A DNA stretch of 64,000 bases from Streptomyces alboflavus (GTDB taxonomy: Bacteria > Actinomycetota > Actinomycetes > Streptomycetales > Streptomycetaceae), in assembly GCF_000716675.1 (NCBI RefSeq), contig NZ_JNXT01000001.1:1-64000 (forward strand), read 5' to 3'. The position numbers and the translations under genes were made by a program. Below the pieces are notes generated by a model. That model saw only the letters and a list, made by a program, of their open reading frames with translations, did not search any database and was not told where the DNA came from. Below, one piece after another: positions 42,099 to 52,044 of this stretch; the first letter of the stretch is position 1, and every line of letters starts with the position of its first letter.

Positions 42099-43601
42099 AT
42101 GAACGACCAGATCCAGCCCGAGGGCGAGGGCTCGGCCCAGCACGCCGAGCACGACCACGGTGCGCTTGGCGACGCCGAGTATGCAGCGTTCATGGAGCTC
42201 GCCGCCGAAGAGGGCTTCGACATCGAGGACGTCGAGGGCGCCATCGAGGCGGCCGGGCACGGCCCGCTGCCGGTGCTCGCCGTCGTCGGCCGCCCCAATG
42301 TCGGCAAGTCGACACTCGTGAACCGCATCATCGGCCGCCGCGAGGCCGTCGTCGAGGACAAGCCGGGCGTCACCCGCGACCGCGTCACCTATGAGGCCGA
42401 GTGGGCGGGCCGCCGCTTCAAGGTCGTCGACACCGGCGGCTGGGAGCAGGACGTCCTCGGCATCGACGCGTCCGTGGCCGCCCAGGCGGAGTACGCGATC
42501 GAGGCGGCCGACGCCGTCGTCTTCGTCGTGGACGCCACGGTCGGCGCGACGGACACCGACGAGGCCGTCGTGCGCCTGCTGCGCAAGGCGGGCAAGCCCG
42601 TCGTGCTGTGCGCCAACAAGGTCGACGGCCCCTCCGCCGAGGCGGACGCGGCGATGCTGTGGTCCCTCGGCCTCGGCGAGCCGCACCCGGTCTCCGCGCT
42701 GCACGGCCGCGGCACCGGCGACATGCTGGACGCCGTCCTCGAAGCGCTGCCGGAGGCGCCCGAGCAGAGCTTCGGCACCGCCATCGGCGGCCCGCGCCGC
42801 ATCGCGCTCATCGGCCGCCCGAACGTCGGCAAGTCCTCGCTCCTGAACAAGGTCGCGAACGAGGAGCGCGTCGTCGTGAACGAGCTGGCGGGCACCACCC
42901 GCGACCCGGTCGACGAGCTGATCGAACTCGGCGGCGTCACCTGGAAGTTCGTCGACACCGCCGGTATCCGCAAGCGCGTGCACCTGCAGCAGGGCGCCGA
43001 CTACTACGCCTCGCTGCGCACCGCCGCCGCCGTCGAGAAGGCCGAGGTCGCCGTCATCCTGATCGACGCCAGTGAGTCGATCAGCGTGCAGGACCAGCGC
43101 ATCGTCACCATGGCGGTGGAGGCGGGCCGCGCCGTCGTCCTCGCGTACAACAAGTGGGACACCCTCGACGAGGAGCGCCGCTACTACCTGGAGCGGGAGA
43201 TCGAGACGGAGCTCGCGCAGGTCGCCTGGGCGCCGCGGGTGAACGTCTCGGCGCGCACGGGCCGGCACATGGAGAAGCTGGTCCCGGCGATCGAGACGGC
43301 CCTGGCGGGCTGGGAGACGCGCGTGCCGACGGGGCGTCTGAACGCCTTCCTCGGCGAGCTGATCGCCGCCCACCCGCACCCGGTCCGCGGCGGCAAGCAG
43401 CCGCGCATCCTGTTCGGCACGCAGGCGGGCACGAAGCCGCCGCGGTTCGTGCTGTTCGCGTCGGGCTTCATCGAGCACGGCTACCGCCGCTTCGTGGAGC
43501 GCAGGCTCCGCGAGGAGTTCGGCTTCGAGGGCACCCCGATCCACATCTCGGTGCGGGTGCGCGAGAAGCGCGGCCAGAAGACCCAGAGCAAGAAGAAGTA
43601 G
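42099..43601 (+). CDS. der: Ribosome-associated GTPase Der (EngA)
   Basis: 500 residues. Two consecutive GTPase domains: the first with [16 protein letters not shown] near 64 and CANKVDG near 168, the second with [16 protein letters not shown] near 238 and [10 protein letters not shown] near 350, followed by the KH-like C-terminal domain and a lysine-rich end (GQKTQSKKK). Der is essential for 50S subunit assembly. The first ~55 residues are an acidic extension typical of actinobacterial Der. Ended by a perfect bidirectional terminator. Confidence 0.96.
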   Translation: MNDQIQPEGEGSAQHAEHDHGALGDAEYAAFMELAAEEGFDIEDVEGAIEAAGHGPLPVLAVVGRPNVGKSTLVNRIIGRREAVVEDKPGVTRDRVTYEAEWAGRRFKVVDTGGWEQDVLGIDASVAAQAEYAIEAADAVVFVVDATVGATDTDEAVVRLLRKAGKPVVLCANKVDGPSAEADAAMLWSLGLGEPHPVSALHGRGTGDMLDAVLEALPEAPEQSFGTAIGGPRRIALIGRPNVGKSSLLNKVANEERVVVNELAGTTRDPVDELIELGGVTWKFVDTAGIRKRVHLQQGADYYASLRTAAAVEKAEVAVILIDASESISVQDQRIVTMAVEAGRAVVLAYNKWDTLDEERRYYLEREIETELAQVAWAPRVNVSARTGRHMEKLVPAIETALAGWETRVPTGRLNAFLGELIAAHPHPVRGGKQPRILFGTQAGTKPPRFVLFASGFIEHGYRRFVERRLREEFGFEGTPIHISVRVREKRGQKTQSKKK

Positions 43602-43646
43602 CGGCGGTACGGGGCGGACGGCGCCCCGGCCCGCGGGCGCACGCGA

Positions 43647-43682
43647 CGATGCCCGGCCTTCCACGGGGAAGGCCGGGCATCG
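43647..43682. terminator. Bidirectional terminator after der
   Basis: A perfect 16-bp stem (43647-43662 with 43667-43682) closed by ACGG, between the convergent der and the minus-strand HDPRY-repeat gene. Confidence 0.9.
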
Positions 43683-43715
43683 GCTTGTGGGGGGCGGGGC
43701 CCCTGGACGGTGGGG

Positions 43716-44180
43716 TCAGCGCTCGCGGCGCGGGCCCGGCGGCAGCGCGGCCGGGAAGAGCTGGCCGTAGCCGGTGTGGTCGGCCTGGCTCGGCTGGCCG
43801 TAGCGGGCGACGTGGAAGGGGCTGTGCCGGGGGTCGTGCCTCGGGTCGTAGCGCGGGTCGTGCCGGGCCGGGTGGCGCTGCTCGTACCGCGGGTCGTGCC
43901 GCATGCCGCCGTGCTGGGCGCCGTAGGGCGCGGTGCCGAACGCGTTGAACCTCAGCTCCTCCTCGCCGGTCCTGTCGCCGGGCAGGGCGCGGAAGGCCCT
44001 CATGTACTCCGAGTACAGCGCGTCGTAGATCGGCGTGGCCGAGTGGGCGCCCGAGGCGTCCTGCGCCGTGCGCATGGACGGGATGGGGCTCTGGTACGGC
44101 CGGTGGGGTGAGGGATCGTATGCGTGCACGTCCGGGCCAACGACCCCGGGGCCGGACGGATGCGGGGGAAAGCGCCCCAT
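43716..44180 (-). CDS. Streptomyces-type protein with HDPRY repeats
   Basis: 154 residues from ATG 44180 (weak CCAGGCGA upstream). The middle has a folded-looking part SATPIYDALYSEYMRAFRAL and LRFNAFGTAPYG, and the C-terminal half is an Arg/His/Asp/Pro repeat (HDPRYEQRH, HDPRYDPRHDPRHSP). No signal peptide or membrane segment. I recall similar proteins only from Streptomyces (DUF6643-like), with no function. Longer open sequence upstream to 44459 lies antisense to the next gene's end and is not convincing. Confidence 0.72.
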   Translation of the reverse strand: MGRFPPHPSGPGVVGPDVHAYDPSPHRPYQSPIPSMRTAQDASGAHSATPIYDALYSEYMRAFRALPGDRTGEEELRFNAFGTAPYGAQHGGMRHDPRYEQRHPARHDPRYDPRHDPRHSPFHVARYGQPSQADHTGYGQLFPAALPPGPRRER

Positions 44181-44260
44181 TCGCCTGGTAGGCGGCAGTG
44201 GCCGCGGGGCTGCCGTCCGCGCGCCGGGTGCCCGGCGCGCGGACGGCCGGTGGGCCAGGC

Positions 44261-45067
44261 TCACGTACCGGCCAACGGCATCCCGCACGCGACCAGTTGG
44301 CCGCGGCCCGCGGCCCGGTCCAGGGCGTCGCGCAGCAGGTCCTCGCGGGGCTGGCGGCCGATGGCACCGGCGGGCGCGGCGAACAGCAGCACCGACTGCA
44401 GCTTGTTGGCCGCGGCCCGCCAGCCCTCGGTGACCTGGAGCGGCTGGTGCGCCTGCCACCAGGCGACCTGCGGGCCGCCCGCGGCGTTGGGCTGGAGGAT
44501 GGCGTGCAGCTGGCCCACGGCGAGCAGCACCGACCAGCCGTGCAGCGTCGGCGGCACCCCGTCCAGGGACGTCACCGGCAGGAAGCCCTGCTCGATCAGG
44601 AGCGGCAGGAAGTCGTCGCCGCCCCCGGGCGCGGCACCGGGGCGGGCGATCGGCCCGGTCGGCTCCACGACGAGCGCGGGCCGCAGCTCGCCCTCGATGA
44701 GGACGAGGCCGCTGGTGACGCCGAGCACGGCCTGCTCGGGGCGGCCGCCGAGGGCCACCGCGGAGTCGGGGGCGACACCGGCGTCGGCGGCCTCGCCGGT
44801 GATCGAGCGGACGGCGCCCTGGAGCTGCTCCTCGGCCACCTCGACGATCTGGGACGGCAGGCAGGAGGCGTGGGCGAAGGCGAGCACGGCGGTCTCGTCG
44901 CCGACGAACAGGACGGTGCTGGTGCGCTCGCGGTCCGAGTCGCCGGGGGTGCGACAGGAGGTGCAGTCGTAGGCGCCCGGGGCGTTCTGCCCGGCGAGCA
45001 GGCGGTCGGCTTCTTCATCGCCGATCTCGGCGCGTACCTCGTCGCTGAGGTCGAGCATGCGCGGCAC
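44261..45067 (-). CDS. Conserved actinomycete protein of unknown function with CxxC
   Basis: 268 residues, GTG at 45067 with AGGAG 7 nt upstream (ATG at 45058 is an alternative). An N-terminal YDCTSCRTPGD and AFAHASC could bind a metal. The remainder is alternating helix/strand (SGLVLIEGELRPALVVEPTG, HGWSVLLAVGQLHAIL, AANKLQSVLLFAAPAG). No membrane segment. Not recognised as a named family. It lies 80 bp upstream of the HDPRY-repeat gene on the same strand. Confidence 0.82.
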   Translation of the reverse strand: MPRMLDLSDEVRAEIGDEEADRLLAGQNAPGAYDCTSCRTPGDSDRERTSTVLFVGDETAVLAFAHASCLPSQIVEVAEEQLQGAVRSITGEAADAGVAPDSAVALGGRPEQAVLGVTSGLVLIEGELRPALVVEPTGPIARPGAAPGGGDDFLPLLIEQGFLPVTSLDGVPPTLHGWSVLLAVGQLHAILQPNAAGGPQVAWWQAHQPLQVTEGWRAAANKLQSVLLFAAPAGAIGRQPREDLLRDALDRAAGRGQLVACGMPLAGT

Positions 45068-46305
<1,238 letters not shown>

Positions 46306-46359
46306 CGCGAGGCCGCTCTGCGGTTCTGTGGCTGAGCTGCCCTGACAACTCGACAGCTC

Positions 46360-46395
46360 TGACGCCGCGACCGGGCCCGACCGGTCGCGGCGTCA
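46360..46395 (+). terminator. Terminator between the two Rpf-like genes
   Basis: A perfect 15-bp stem (46360-46374 with 46381-46395, loop GCCCGA). No T-run follows. Confidence 0.8.
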
Positions 46396-46515
46396 GTGGC
46401 TCTCGCCCCGCGTCGACGCGGGGCGGCCGCGCCCCGTCGTCCGACCGGGTGGGCCCGCCGGGGCGGCGGCGCGGCGAGCCCCGTACCGGACTGATGATCT
46501 GCTTAGCGTGACCCG

Positions 46516-47109
46516 ATGCACCCGCTGTCGAACACGCGTCTTCGGTGCCGGTCCGTGACTCTGCTCGCCACGGCGGCCCTCTCGCTCCTGGCGCCGTCGG
46601 CCGCCGCGTCGCCCACGCCGCCGCGGCCGGGCGCTGAGGCCACCCGGTACGCCTACGAGTGCTCCCGCGCCGAGGGGCCCTGGGCCTGCCTGGCCCACTG
46701 CGAGTCCAGCGGCCGCTGGAACGCCAACACGGGGAACAACTACTACGGCGGCCTGCAGTTCTACCAGCCCACCTGGGTGGAGCACGGCGGCCTCGCCTAC
46801 GCGCCGCGCGCCGACCTCGCCACCCGCGAGCAGCAGATCAGGATCGCCCAGAAGGTGCTGCGCAACCAGGGCTGGAAGGCCTGGCCGGTCTGCTCCAAGA
46901 AGGTCAAGGCGGCGGGGCTCGACGGGTACGCGCTGCTTCCGGTGCGGATCACGCACGTGGTCGAGCGCGGTGAGACGCTGAGCTCCATCGCCCGGCGCCA
47001 CCACCTCAAGGGCGGTTGGAAGTCCCTCTACAAGGCCAACCGCAAGACGGTCGGCCCGAGCCCGGACCGGCTCACCCCCGGGACCGTGCTGGTCGTCCCG
47101 GACAAGTAG
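46516..47109 (+). CDS. Rpf-like transglycosylase with LysM domain, second gene
   Basis: 197 residues. Signal peptide (SVTLLATAALSLLAPSAAA), a Rpf-like domain with LAHCESSGRWNANTGNNYYG containing the catalytic Glu, and a C-terminal LysM region (THVVERGETLSSIARRHHLK). It differs from its neighbour by having a short linker and extra Cys (YECSRAEGPWACLAHCES, PVCSKKVKAAG) that could form disulfides. ATG at 46516. Its 3' end is 7 bp from the convergent livF gene. Confidence 0.92.
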   Translation: MHPLSNTRLRCRSVTLLATAALSLLAPSAAASPTPPRPGAEATRYAYECSRAEGPWACLAHCESSGRWNANTGNNYYGGLQFYQPTWVEHGGLAYAPRADLATREQQIRIAQKVLRNQGWKAWPVCSKKVKAAGLDGYALLPVRITHVVERGETLSSIARRHHLKGGWKSLYKANRKTVGPSPDRLTPGTVLVVPDK

Positions 47110-47116
47110 GGCGACC

Positions 47117-47806
47117 TCACCCCGCCGCGCCGGGGCGATCCGCAGGCACCTCCGCGGCCTCCCCGGCGAACACGACCTCCCCGCGGCGCAGTTCGTACAC
47201 CACCACCGCCCGGCCCGCGCGCCCGCGCAGTCCGGGCGGCAGGCGCTGCTCGGCGACGACCACGCCCGCGTCCAGGTCCTCAAGCAGGCCGTACGTACGG
47301 GACGCGACGGCCGGGGACATGCCCTGGGTGGGCTCGTCGACGAGGACCGCGCGGGCACCCTCGCCTGCGGCGAGCAGGGCGCGGGAGACGGCCAGCATGC
47401 GCTGCTCGCCGCCGGAGAGGGTGCCCGCGCGCCGGGCGAGCAGGGGGCGCAGCTCCGGGTACGCGGCCAGCGCGGTGGTGCGGTCGCCGCGGGCGTGCGC
47501 CAGCTCCAGGTTCTCGGCGACGGTGAGCGAGCCGAAGACGGCCTGCCGGTCCGGCACGAAGCACAGGCCGCGACGGGCGCGCTCGTGGGCGGGCAGCCGG
47601 GTGATGTCCGCGCCGCCCCAGACGACGGCGCCCCCGGACAACGGGACGGTCCCGGCGAGGGCGCGCAGGGCGGTCGTACGGCCGGAGCCGTTGCGGCCGA
47701 GGAGGACCGTCAGGCCGGGGGCGGGGGCGATGAGGCTCACGCCGTGCAGGGCTTCCAGGGGGCCGTAGCGCACGCGGGCCGCGCAAAGTTCCAGGGCGTG
47801 GCTCAT
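47117..47806 (-). CDS. livF: Liv-type ABC transporter ATP-binding protein (LivF-like) with altered Walker A
   Basis: 229 residues. The order VTVLLGRNGSGRTTALRAL near residue 33 (Walker A position), LSGGEQRMLAVSRALL near 135 and AVLVDEPTQGMSP near 157 identifies LivF. In the Walker A the invariant Lys is Arg (GRNGSGRTT; codon CGT), which in most ABC proteins weakens or abolishes ATP hydrolysis. Otherwise the sequence is normal. ATG overlaps the stop of the upstream fusion gene (ATGA), so the two proteins are made together. Confidence 0.92.
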   Translation of the reverse strand: MSHALELCAARVRYGPLEALHGVSLIAPAPGLTVLLGRNGSGRTTALRALAGTVPLSGGAVVWGGADITRLPAHERARRGLCFVPDRQAVFGSLTVAENLELAHARGDRTTALAAYPELRPLLARRAGTLSGGEQRMLAVSRALLAAGEGARAVLVDEPTQGMSPAVASRTYGLLEDLDAGVVVAEQRLPPGLRGRAGRAVVVYELRRGEVVFAGEAAEVPADRPGAAG

Positions 47807-50736
47807 GGCGGGCCGCCTTCGGGGGCGGGGCGCGGGTCGAGCACCTGGTCCGCGGGGCCGGAGGCGACGACGCGGCCCGCCGTGAGCACGTACACGCGGT
47901 CGGCGAGGCCCGCCACCAGGTCCAGGTCGTGCTCGACCACGAGCAGGGCGGTGCCGTCCGCGGCGAGCGCCCGCAGGATCCGCGCCAGAGCGGCCACTTC
48001 GGCGGTGTCCAGGCCCGCGGCGGGCTCGTCCAGGAGCAGCACGTGCGGGTCGCCCGCGAGGGCCCGGGCCAGTTCGACGCGGCGCAGGGTGCCGGTGGGC
48101 AGCCCCTCGGCGGGCCGGTCCCGCACGGAGTCCAGCTCGAACAGGCGCAGCGCCCGGTCGGACGCGGCCGGGTCGCGCACCCGGCCCCGCTCGGCCCCCA
48201 CCCGTACGTTCTCGGCGACCGTCAGCGTCGGAAACACGGCGAGCTGCTGAAACGTACGCGCCACCCCGATCCGCGTCCGCGCGTGCGCCGGCACCCGCGT
48301 GATGTCCCGCCCCCCGAACACGACCCGCCCCCGATCCGGCCGCAGCGCCCCGGCCAGACAGTGGAACAGGCTGCTCTTGCCCGCCCCGTTGGGCCCGACG
48401 AGCGCGGTCACCCTGGCGGGCGGCACGGTGAGGGAGACGTCGTGGAGGGCGGTGAACCCGTCGTACGAGAGGTACAGGCCGTGGGCTTCCAGGGAGGTGG
48501 GGCGGGGTGGGCCGACTGATTCCTGGGGGGTGCGTGGTGCCGGTGGGGTGAGCGGTTCGTGTGGTGCCGGTGGGGCGGCCTGGTCCGGTGGCTTGGGTGG
48601 TGTCGGCGGGGCGTGCGGTGTCGGCAGAGCGTGTGGTTCCGGAGGGCCGGAGGGGGCCGGTAGTTCGAACGAGGCCGGTTGGTGGGGTGGTTCCGTCGGT
48701 GCTGGGGGTTCTGGCGGCTGTCGCCGTTCAGGTGGCTGCGGTCCGGGGGGTGCGGCCTTGCTGGTGGGGTGGGGAGCGTCCATGTGGCCGGGGGGCGTCC
48801 GGGACGCCGGGGTGCCGGTGTGGTGGGCCGTGGGGGCGAGTGGTGCGGGTGGGTGTGGTGTGCGCGCCGGGGGCGTGGGCTCGGACGGGGGGCCGAGCAG
48901 GGCCGTGCGGACCGCGCGGCCGAGGGGGGTGAGATGGGGGTGGCGGTGGAGGCGGTGGGTCGCCGCGCGCAGGGCCTCGTAGGGGCCGCCGGGGAAGCGG
49001 CCGATCAGGACGGCGAGGACGCCGATGACGGCCGCCGCGACCCCGCCGCGTGCGCCCGCGTCGAGGCCCACCAGGAGCGCCGCCGCGAGCAGCGCGCCCA
49101 GCAGGCTGTCCGCGCCGAGGACGACCACGGCCGCGAACCACAGCAGGCCCCGCACGGGGTCGTACGCGGCGGGGTCGAAGGCCTGGAAGCCCATGCCGAG
49201 CATGCCGCCGCCGAGCGCCGCGAGCGCCGCGCCCGTCACGAACGCGCCGAGCTTCAGCGTCCGCACGGGCACCCCGGCCGCCGCGGCCCCCGCCTCGTGG
49301 TCCCGCATCGCCGCGAGCGCCCGCCCCGTGCGGCCGCGTCGCAGCGCCGCCACGAGCAGCAGCGCGCCCCCGAGCAGGGCGAGTTCGAGGAGGTAGTACG
49401 CGCGGTCGCCGTCGAAGCCGGCCGGGCGGCCGAGGGTGAGGCCCGACGTGGCGTACGGCTGCGCGAACACGAAGCGGCTGACGCCGACGCCGACCGCGAA
49501 GGTGGCGAGGGCGAGCGCCAGGCCGTGGCGACTGATCGCGGGCCAGCCCGTGAGCAGGCCGAGCGGCGCGACCAGCAGCACCGCCACGGCGAGGGCGGCC
49601 AGCGTCGGCAGCTCCGGCAGGCCGGGGAAGCGGCCCGCCGCGAGCAGCGCGGTGAACAGGGCGCCGAGGCCCGCGTACGCCGCCTGCCCCAGCGAGATCT
49701 GCCCGCCCCGGCCCGTGACGACCACCAGGGACAGCAGGATGACGCCGAGCGCGGGCACCTGCACGGACGTGGTGAGGTCCGAGCCCGCGAAGCCGAGGGG
49801 CAGGAAGAACAGGACGACGGCCACTATCCACGCGCCGGGCGGGGTGGGGACGCGGGCCGTGGCGGTGCGCGGCAGGGCGTCCCCGGTGCCGATGCCCGGC
49901 AGCACGAGCGCGGCGATCAGGAGCGCCACCACGAACAGGTTCGCGCCGACCGCCTGGAGCAGCGGCTCGCCCCAGCCGGACGGGTGCAGGCGGGTCAGCT
50001 GGCTCTGGGCCACGCCGATGCCGAGCGCCACGACGACCGCCACCGGCAGGTTCCGCATCCGGGCGGCCACGGCGACGGCCACGACCTCCATGACGAGCAG
50101 CGGCATGCCGTACGGGTCGAGACGGACGTAGGGCGCGAGCAGCACGCCGGTGAGGCCCGCCGTGAACGAGCCGAACGCCCAGCCCGCCGCCGCGACCCGG
50201 TCCGCGTCGATCCCGGCGAGGACCGCGAGCCGCCGGTCGTCGACCACCGCCCGCAGCTCACCGCCGAAGCGGGTGAAGCGCGTGCCGCCCCACACGGCGA
50301 GCGCGAGGACCACGGCCGCCGCCAACTGCCCCCAGGGGTCCGCCGACACGAGCGTCGGCACGTCCGCGCGTGCGCCCTGCCCCCAGATCAGCGCCGCCCC
50401 GCCGACCAGGAGCACGAAGACCCCGATCGAGGCGACCAGGGTCTGCGCCGGGTCGCCGCCGAGCACGGCGAGCGGCCGGAAGACGACGCGTTCGAGGACC
50501 AGGCCGATCGCGGGCGCCACCACGAGGAGGGTGACCGCCGCGGCGAGCCAGAGCGGCCAGTCCCACTCGACGGTGAGGTGGCGCAACAGATACGCGCACA
50601 CCATCGCGATGGCGCCGTGCGCGAAGTTGAGCACGCCCGTCGCGCGGTGGGTGACGATCAGGCCGATGCCGGTGAGGGCGGCGGCGCTGCCGACGGAGAG
50701 CCCGGCCAGCGTGAGGTCGTAGCTCAGGGAGGCCAC
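47803..50736 (-). CDS. LivH-LivM-LivG fusion: two permease domains plus ATPase in one chain
   Basis: 977 residues. Residues 1 to ~290 are a LivH-like permease (GIGLIVTHRATGVLNFAHGA), ~295-600 a LivM-like permease (GRGGQISLGQAAYAGLGALF and GLLTGWPAISRHGLALALAT), ~612-742 a Pro/Ala/His-rich linker (PPEPPAPTEPPHQPASFELP), and ~745-977 a LivG-like ATPase with intact Walker A GPNGAGKSSLFHCLAG near 785 and HVLLLDEPAAGLDTAE. These are normally three separate proteins. One open frame of 2,934 bp without breaks and uniform codon bias argues for a real fusion. GTG start with GGAGG 8 nt upstream. It should assemble with LivF and the binding protein encoded at 52045-53388 to import branched-chain amino acids or similar ligands. 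Confidence 0.93.
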   Translation of the reverse strand: MASLSYDLTLAGLSVGSAAALTGIGLIVTHRATGVLNFAHGAIAMVCAYLLRHLTVEWDWPLWLAAAVTLLVVAPAIGLVLERVVFRPLAVLGGDPAQTLVASIGVFVLLVGGAALIWGQGARADVPTLVSADPWGQLAAAVVLALAVWGGTRFTRFGGELRAVVDDRRLAVLAGIDADRVAAAGWAFGSFTAGLTGVLLAPYVRLDPYGMPLLVMEVVAVAVAARMRNLPVAVVVALGIGVAQSQLTRLHPSGWGEPLLQAVGANLFVVALLIAALVLPGIGTGDALPRTATARVPTPPGAWIVAVVLFFLPLGFAGSDLTTSVQVPALGVILLSLVVVTGRGGQISLGQAAYAGLGALFTALLAAGRFPGLPELPTLAALAVAVLLVAPLGLLTGWPAISRHGLALALATFAVGVGVSRFVFAQPYATSGLTLGRPAGFDGDRAYYLLELALLGGALLLVAALRRGRTGRALAAMRDHEAGAAAAGVPVRTLKLGAFVTGAALAALGGGMLGMGFQAFDPAAYDPVRGLLWFAAVVVLGADSLLGALLAAALLVGLDAGARGGVAAAVIGVLAVLIGRFPGGPYEALRAATHRLHRHPHLTPLGRAVRTALLGPPSEPTPPARTPHPPAPLAPTAHHTGTPASRTPPGHMDAPHPTSKAAPPGPQPPERRQPPEPPAPTEPPHQPASFELPAPSGPPEPHALPTPHAPPTPPKPPDQAAPPAPHEPLTPPAPRTPQESVGPPRPTSLEAHGLYLSYDGFTALHDVSLTVPPARVTALVGPNGAGKSSLFHCLAGALRPDRGRVVFGGRDITRVPAHARTRIGVARTFQQLAVFPTLTVAENVRVGAERGRVRDPAASDRALRLFELDSVRDRPAEGLPTGTLRRVELARALAGDPHVLLLDEPAAGLDTAEVAALARILRALAADGTALLVVEHDLDLVAGLADRVYVLTAGRVVASGPADQVLDPRPAPEGGPP

Positions 50737-50740
50737 CGGG

Positions 50741-51283
50741 TCAGGCCTCCGCGCGGGCCGCGTCCGTCGGGGGCGCGCAGATCGGGCAGGGGTCCGTCGC
50801 GCCGGCGGCGAGGACGTCCGCGTCCGGTGTCACCGCGTCCGGCTTCCCCGCCACCAGCGGGCAGTCCGCGCGGTGCAGCAGCCTGCCGCCGGGCACGAGC
50901 AGAAGGTCGTCGCTGGTCGCGACGGGCGCCGCCGCCCGCTCGGCGCGCGCGCCGAGCGGATCCTGCCCCTCCACGGCCACGAGCAGCCCGTACAACTCCT
51001 CGACCCGCGCCGCCGCGAGCGCCCCGCGGCCGTGCGCGAGGAGCACGGCGCCCGCCACGATCAGCGCGGCGCCGGGCACCGTGCACGAGGCGATGTAGGG
51101 CAGCTGGCGCTCGGCGAAGCGCTCGCCGGAGATGCCGTACCAGCCGATCACGCAGAGCACCGCCCCGGTCGCGAGGGCCGCGAACGCCGCCCACAGCATC
51201 GGGTGCACCGCGCGCAGCCGGGCCGCGCGGGAGGCAGCCGAGGACGCCGTGGGAGATCGCCGGTCCGTTCGTGCCGCCCGCAT
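50741..51283 (-). CDS. Two-TM membrane protein with C-terminal Cys-rich segment
   Basis: 180 residues. Two membrane segments (LWAAFAALATGAVLCVIGWY and TVPGAALIVAGAVLLAHG) followed by a soluble part with GGRLLHRADCPLVAGKPD and PCPICAPP, which resembles short domains seen in some actinobacterial membrane proteins and could hold metal via Cys/His. It stops 4 bp before the Liv fusion start and is probably co-transcribed with it; a role in the transporter is possible but unproven. AGGGGGG precedes the ATG. Confidence 0.82.
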   Translation of the reverse strand: MRAARTDRRSPTASSAASRAARLRAVHPMLWAAFAALATGAVLCVIGWYGISGERFAERQLPYIASCTVPGAALIVAGAVLLAHGRGALAAARVEELYGLLVAVEGQDPLGARAERAAAPVATSDDLLLVPGGRLLHRADCPLVAGKPDAVTPDADVLAAGATDPCPICAPPTDAARAEA

Positions 51284-51311
51284 CGAGGCCCCCCTGGGAG
51301 ACGTCGTAAGT

Positions 51312-51340
51312 CAGACAGGTCTGTTACTGACAGGTCTGTT
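51312..51340. promoter_or_regulatory. Twin operator-like sites between divergent genes
   Basis: GACAGGTCTGTT occurs twice (51314-51325 and 51329-51340), 15 bp apart. The first lies in a perfect 5-2-5 inverted repeat CAGAC-AG-GTCTG (51312-51323). This is the appearance of tandem sites for a dimeric repressor (for example TetR or MarR type). It lies between the minus-strand membrane protein/Liv operon and the plus-strand lipoprotein/livK genes. Confidence 0.5.
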
Positions 51341-51434
51341 CATGTCGGCCAATGGCTTGCACTATGCCTTCTGGAAGCTGACCCTGAAAGCACCGGGTGC
51401 TCTTCGCCCGGACCGACACCCGGTGGTGAGCCAG

Positions 51435-52040
51435 ATGGTTCTCGGGACAAGCCCCAGGCGGGGGAGCGATCTTCGGCGGGGAAGGGTGCGGAGCGCGGCG
51501 CTGGCGGCAGCCGCGGTCCTGCTGATCGTTCCGGCCGCCGCGGCCTGCGGTGACGACAGCGGTGGCGGCGACGACAAGGCGCCGCCGAAGCCCTCGGTGG
51601 AGAAGTCGGAGAAGGCGCCGTCGGAGAAGACTCCCGAGGAGTCGCCGACGCCCAGCGCGCCGGCCGACGGCGAGAAGCCCGCCGACCCGGCGGCGGCCGA
51701 GAAACAGGTGCGGACGAACTTCGAGAAGTTCTTCGATCCGGCCACGTCCCTGCGGGACAAGGAGGCCGTCCTGGAGAACGGCCCGAAGATGCGCGCGGTC
51801 CTCCAGGGCTTCAGCGGGGACGAGCGCGGCAAGCAGGTCGGCGCGAAGGTCGGCAAGGTCGAGTTCACCTCGGCGACCGAGGCCGACGTGACGTACGCCC
51901 TGACGCTGAAGGGCGCCACCGCGCTGCCCACCGCCAGCGGGACGGCCGTGAACCAGGACGACACCTGGAAGGTGTCCGTGAAGACGCTGTGCGCCCTGGT
52001 GAAGCTGAGCGACAACGCGTCGCCCGGCCCCGGCTGCTGA
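51435..52040 (+). CDS. Lipoprotein, MTB12-like domain
   Basis: About 201 residues. Signal peptide (SAALAAAAVLLIVPAAAAC) with lipobox and Cys at about residue 35, an acidic/Pro/Lys linker (EKSEKAPSEKTPEESPTPSA), then a ~105-residue domain (QVRTNFEKFFDPATSLRDKE, then VEFTSATEADVTYALTL) that resembles the low-molecular-weight antigen MTB12 family of secreted actinobacterial proteins. Start uncertain: ATG 51435, GTG 51426 or ATG 51342; none has a good ribosome site. Ends 4 bp before the binding-protein gene, so it is probably an accessory lipoprotein of the Liv system. Confidence 0.8.
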   Translation: MVLGTSPRRGSDLRRGRVRSAALAAAAVLLIVPAAAACGDDSGGGDDKAPPKPSVEKSEKAPSEKTPEESPTPSAPADGEKPADPAAAEKQVRTNFEKFFDPATSLRDKEAVLENGPKMRAVLQGFSGDERGKQVGAKVGKVEFTSATEADVTYALTLKGATALPTASGTAVNQDDTWKVSVKTLCALVKLSDNASPGPGC

Positions 52041-52044
52041 GGCC

